From Achromobacter anxifer (GTDB taxonomy: Bacteria > Pseudomonadota > Gammaproteobacteria > Burkholderiales > Burkholderiaceae_B), in the NCBI RefSeq assembly GCF_903652925.1, contig NZ_CAHLAR010000004.1, positions 186,001-250,000 on the forward strand: 64,000 nucleotides of DNA, in the 5' to 3' direction. Shown piece after piece: positions 63,148-64,000 of the stretch. The notes beneath the pieces were generated by a model that worked only from the letters and a program-made list of their open reading frames with translations, ran no database searches and had not been told where the DNA came from. Every line of letters starts with the position of its first letter. The stretch's first letter is position 1. Position numbers and translations under genes: made by a program.

Positions 63148-63169
63148 TGACAAGTTTGACTATATTGAC
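63148..63169. promoter_or_regulatory. three TGAC repeats at 9-bp spacing upstream of the EAL-GGDEF gene
   Basis: TGAC occurs at 63148, 63157 and 63166 in an AT-rich patch (TGACAAGTT, TGACTATAT, TGACAACAA) in the 195-base gap between the EAL-GGDEF start (63122) and rdgB. It could be an operator of direct-repeat type. No consensus promoter is clear on either strand. Confidence 0.3.
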
Positions 63170-63317
63170 AACAAAATATGTCTGCGTTGTTGCGCCGACG
63201 ACAGGCGCGCAATCTTCAGCCAGCCGCGTTGCGGCTGTCAACACCGGACCTGGTCATATCCATACGCCGCGCAGGGGGGATCGCGGCGGGCAGGCCGCGC
63301 CCTATACAATTTGCCCC

Positions 63318-63941
63318 ATGACTGCTCCCAAGATTCCCGATTCCCTGCGCCGTGTCGTGCTGGCGTCCAACAATGCCGGCAAGCTGCGTGAATTTTCCGC
63401 CCTGTTCGCCCCCCTGGGCATCGAACTGGTGCCCCAAGGCGAGCTGGGGGTGCCCGAAGCCGAAGAACCGCACGTCACCTTCGTCGAGAACGCCCTGGCC
63501 AAGGCCCGCCATGCCAGCCGCCTGACCGGCCTGCCGGCGTTGGCCGACGACTCCGGCCTGTGCGTGGCCGCGCTGGACGGCGCACCCGGCGTGTATTCGG
63601 CGCGCTACGCCAAGATGCATGGCGGCGAGAAATCCGACCAGGCCAATAACGAACTGCTGGTTAGCAAGCTGGCCGGCGTGGCCGACCGCAGCGCCTGGTA
63701 CGTGGCGGTGCTGGCCCTGGTTCGGTCCGAAAACGACCCCCGCCCGCTGATCGGCGAAGGCCTGTGGCATGGCGAGATCATCGACCAGCCCGAGGGCGCC
63801 AACGGCTTCGGCTACGACCCGCATTTCTACCTGCCCGACCAGGCCCTGACCGCCGCGGCGCTGGAACCCGAGGAAAAGAACCAGATCAGCCACCGGGCCC
63901 GCGCCTTGCGCGAACTGCTGAGCAAGCTGAGCCAGGCTTGA
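63318..63941 (+). CDS. rdgB: non-canonical purine NTP pyrophosphatase (RdgB/HAM1)
   Basis: A 207-aa enzyme that removes dITP/XTP from the nucleotide pool. SNNAGKLREFSALF (17-30), then EPHVTFVENALAKARHASRL, ALADDSGLCVAALDGAPGVY and YDPHFYLPD are the HAM1 motifs. The ATG at 63318 has no recognisable ribosome-binding site. TATACAAT lies just eight bases upstream, so the transcript may be nearly leaderless, although no -35 is seen. Downstream linkage to a probable hemW is conserved in many proteobacteria. Confidence 0.93.
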   Translation: MTAPKIPDSLRRVVLASNNAGKLREFSALFAPLGIELVPQGELGVPEAEEPHVTFVENALAKARHASRLTGLPALADDSGLCVAALDGAPGVYSARYAKMHGGEKSDQANNELLVSKLAGVADRSAWYVAVLALVRSENDPRPLIGEGLWHGEIIDQPEGANGFGYDPHFYLPDQALTAAALEPEEKNQISHRARALRELLSKLSQA

Positions 63942-63944
63942 GGA

Positions 63945-63962
63945 GGGCGCCACGCGGCGCCC
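63945..63962 (+). terminator. small hairpin between rdgB and the next gene
   Basis: GGGCGCC, ACGC, GGCGCCC: a 7-bp stem four bases after the rdgB stop and just before the next gene's ribosome-binding site (CCAGGAA). Probably a read-through hairpin in an operon. Confidence 0.35.
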
Positions 63963-63978
63963 GGTCCAGGAATTACGC

Positions 63979-64000
63979 ATGTCCATCATCATTCCCATCC
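63979..64000 (+). CDS. 5' end of a gene, probably HemW radical-SAM protein, partial
   Basis: ATG at 63979 preceded by CAGGAA opens a frame MSIIIPI that runs off the window. Seven codons cannot identify a protein. rdgB is followed by hemW (formerly HemN-like) in many beta- and gamma-proteobacteria, so that is the context-based guess only. Confidence 0.35.

Overview
The window is a high-GC (roughly two-thirds G+C), densely packed stretch of a bacterial chromosome. Gene content, synteny and protein style point to a beta-proteobacterium of the family Alcaligenaceae (Achromobacter or Bordetella type). The clues are a Prx5-glutaredoxin fusion, FabV, a diheme TsdB/TsdA pair, a Gram-negative trimeric porin, spoT-rpoZ-gmk followed on the other side by yicC/rph and rdgB-(hemW), and many ABC and TRAP uptake systems beside LysR regulators. 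I did not see tRNA, rRNA, CRISPR or a complete insertion sequence. The only clear sign of gene decay is an antitoxin remnant at about 54.7-54.85 kb.

Layout. 1-9.6 kb is mostly housekeeping: the tail of a metal-binding (HMA) protein, a peroxiredoxin-glutaredoxin hybrid, a dihydrolipoamide-dehydrogenase-like flavoprotein, rlmJ with a glycerophosphodiesterase, an exported CPG2-like M20 peptidase, the periplasmic chaperone ppiD, and the divergent tesA/ybbA pair whose start codons overlap. 9.7-13.5 kb is a three-gene ABC importer of the Fe3+/phosphonate class, facing a GcvA-type LysR gene that runs into serB. fabV and an EamA permease follow.

17.6-31.2 kb is the most distinctive part. Two close LysR paralogues (both 301 aa) each sit directly upstream, in the same orientation, of an almost identical 24-bp element (22/24 bases). 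The first precedes a TRAP transporter, a DUF2848 protein and an amidase. The second precedes a D-glutamate-cyclase/DUF1445 protein followed by a complete five-gene branched-chain-type (Liv) ABC importer. This looks like a duplicated regulator-operator module that drives two nutrient-uptake and amide/lactam-type catabolic units.

31.2-44.4 kb continues with transport and nitrogen-type catabolism: a porin, a second TRAP system, nudC, a MarR regulator beside a fused 5-oxoprolinase/hydantoinase, a C45-family amidohydrolase and glnHPQ. 44.4-47.6 kb is spoT-rpoZ-gmk. 47.7-49.4 kb is a tsdB-tsdA thiosulfate dehydrogenase operon. Then come an SDR, an NlpC/P60 endopeptidase, AMP nucleosidase, a LysP-type permease, the antitoxin remnant, yicC/rph, an acyl-CoA dehydrogenase with a MmgE/PrpD protein, a chemoreceptor whose 3' end overlaps an EAL-CBS-GGDEF protein by 132 bp, rdgB, and the first codons of a gene probably encoding HemW.

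A recurring theme is strong GC-rich hairpins between a solute-binding-protein gene and its permease genes (27.88, 42.9 and 20.05-20.3 kb). These would fit differential expression of binding protein over membrane components. All functional assignments are from motif and family recognition by eye; no database search was run.
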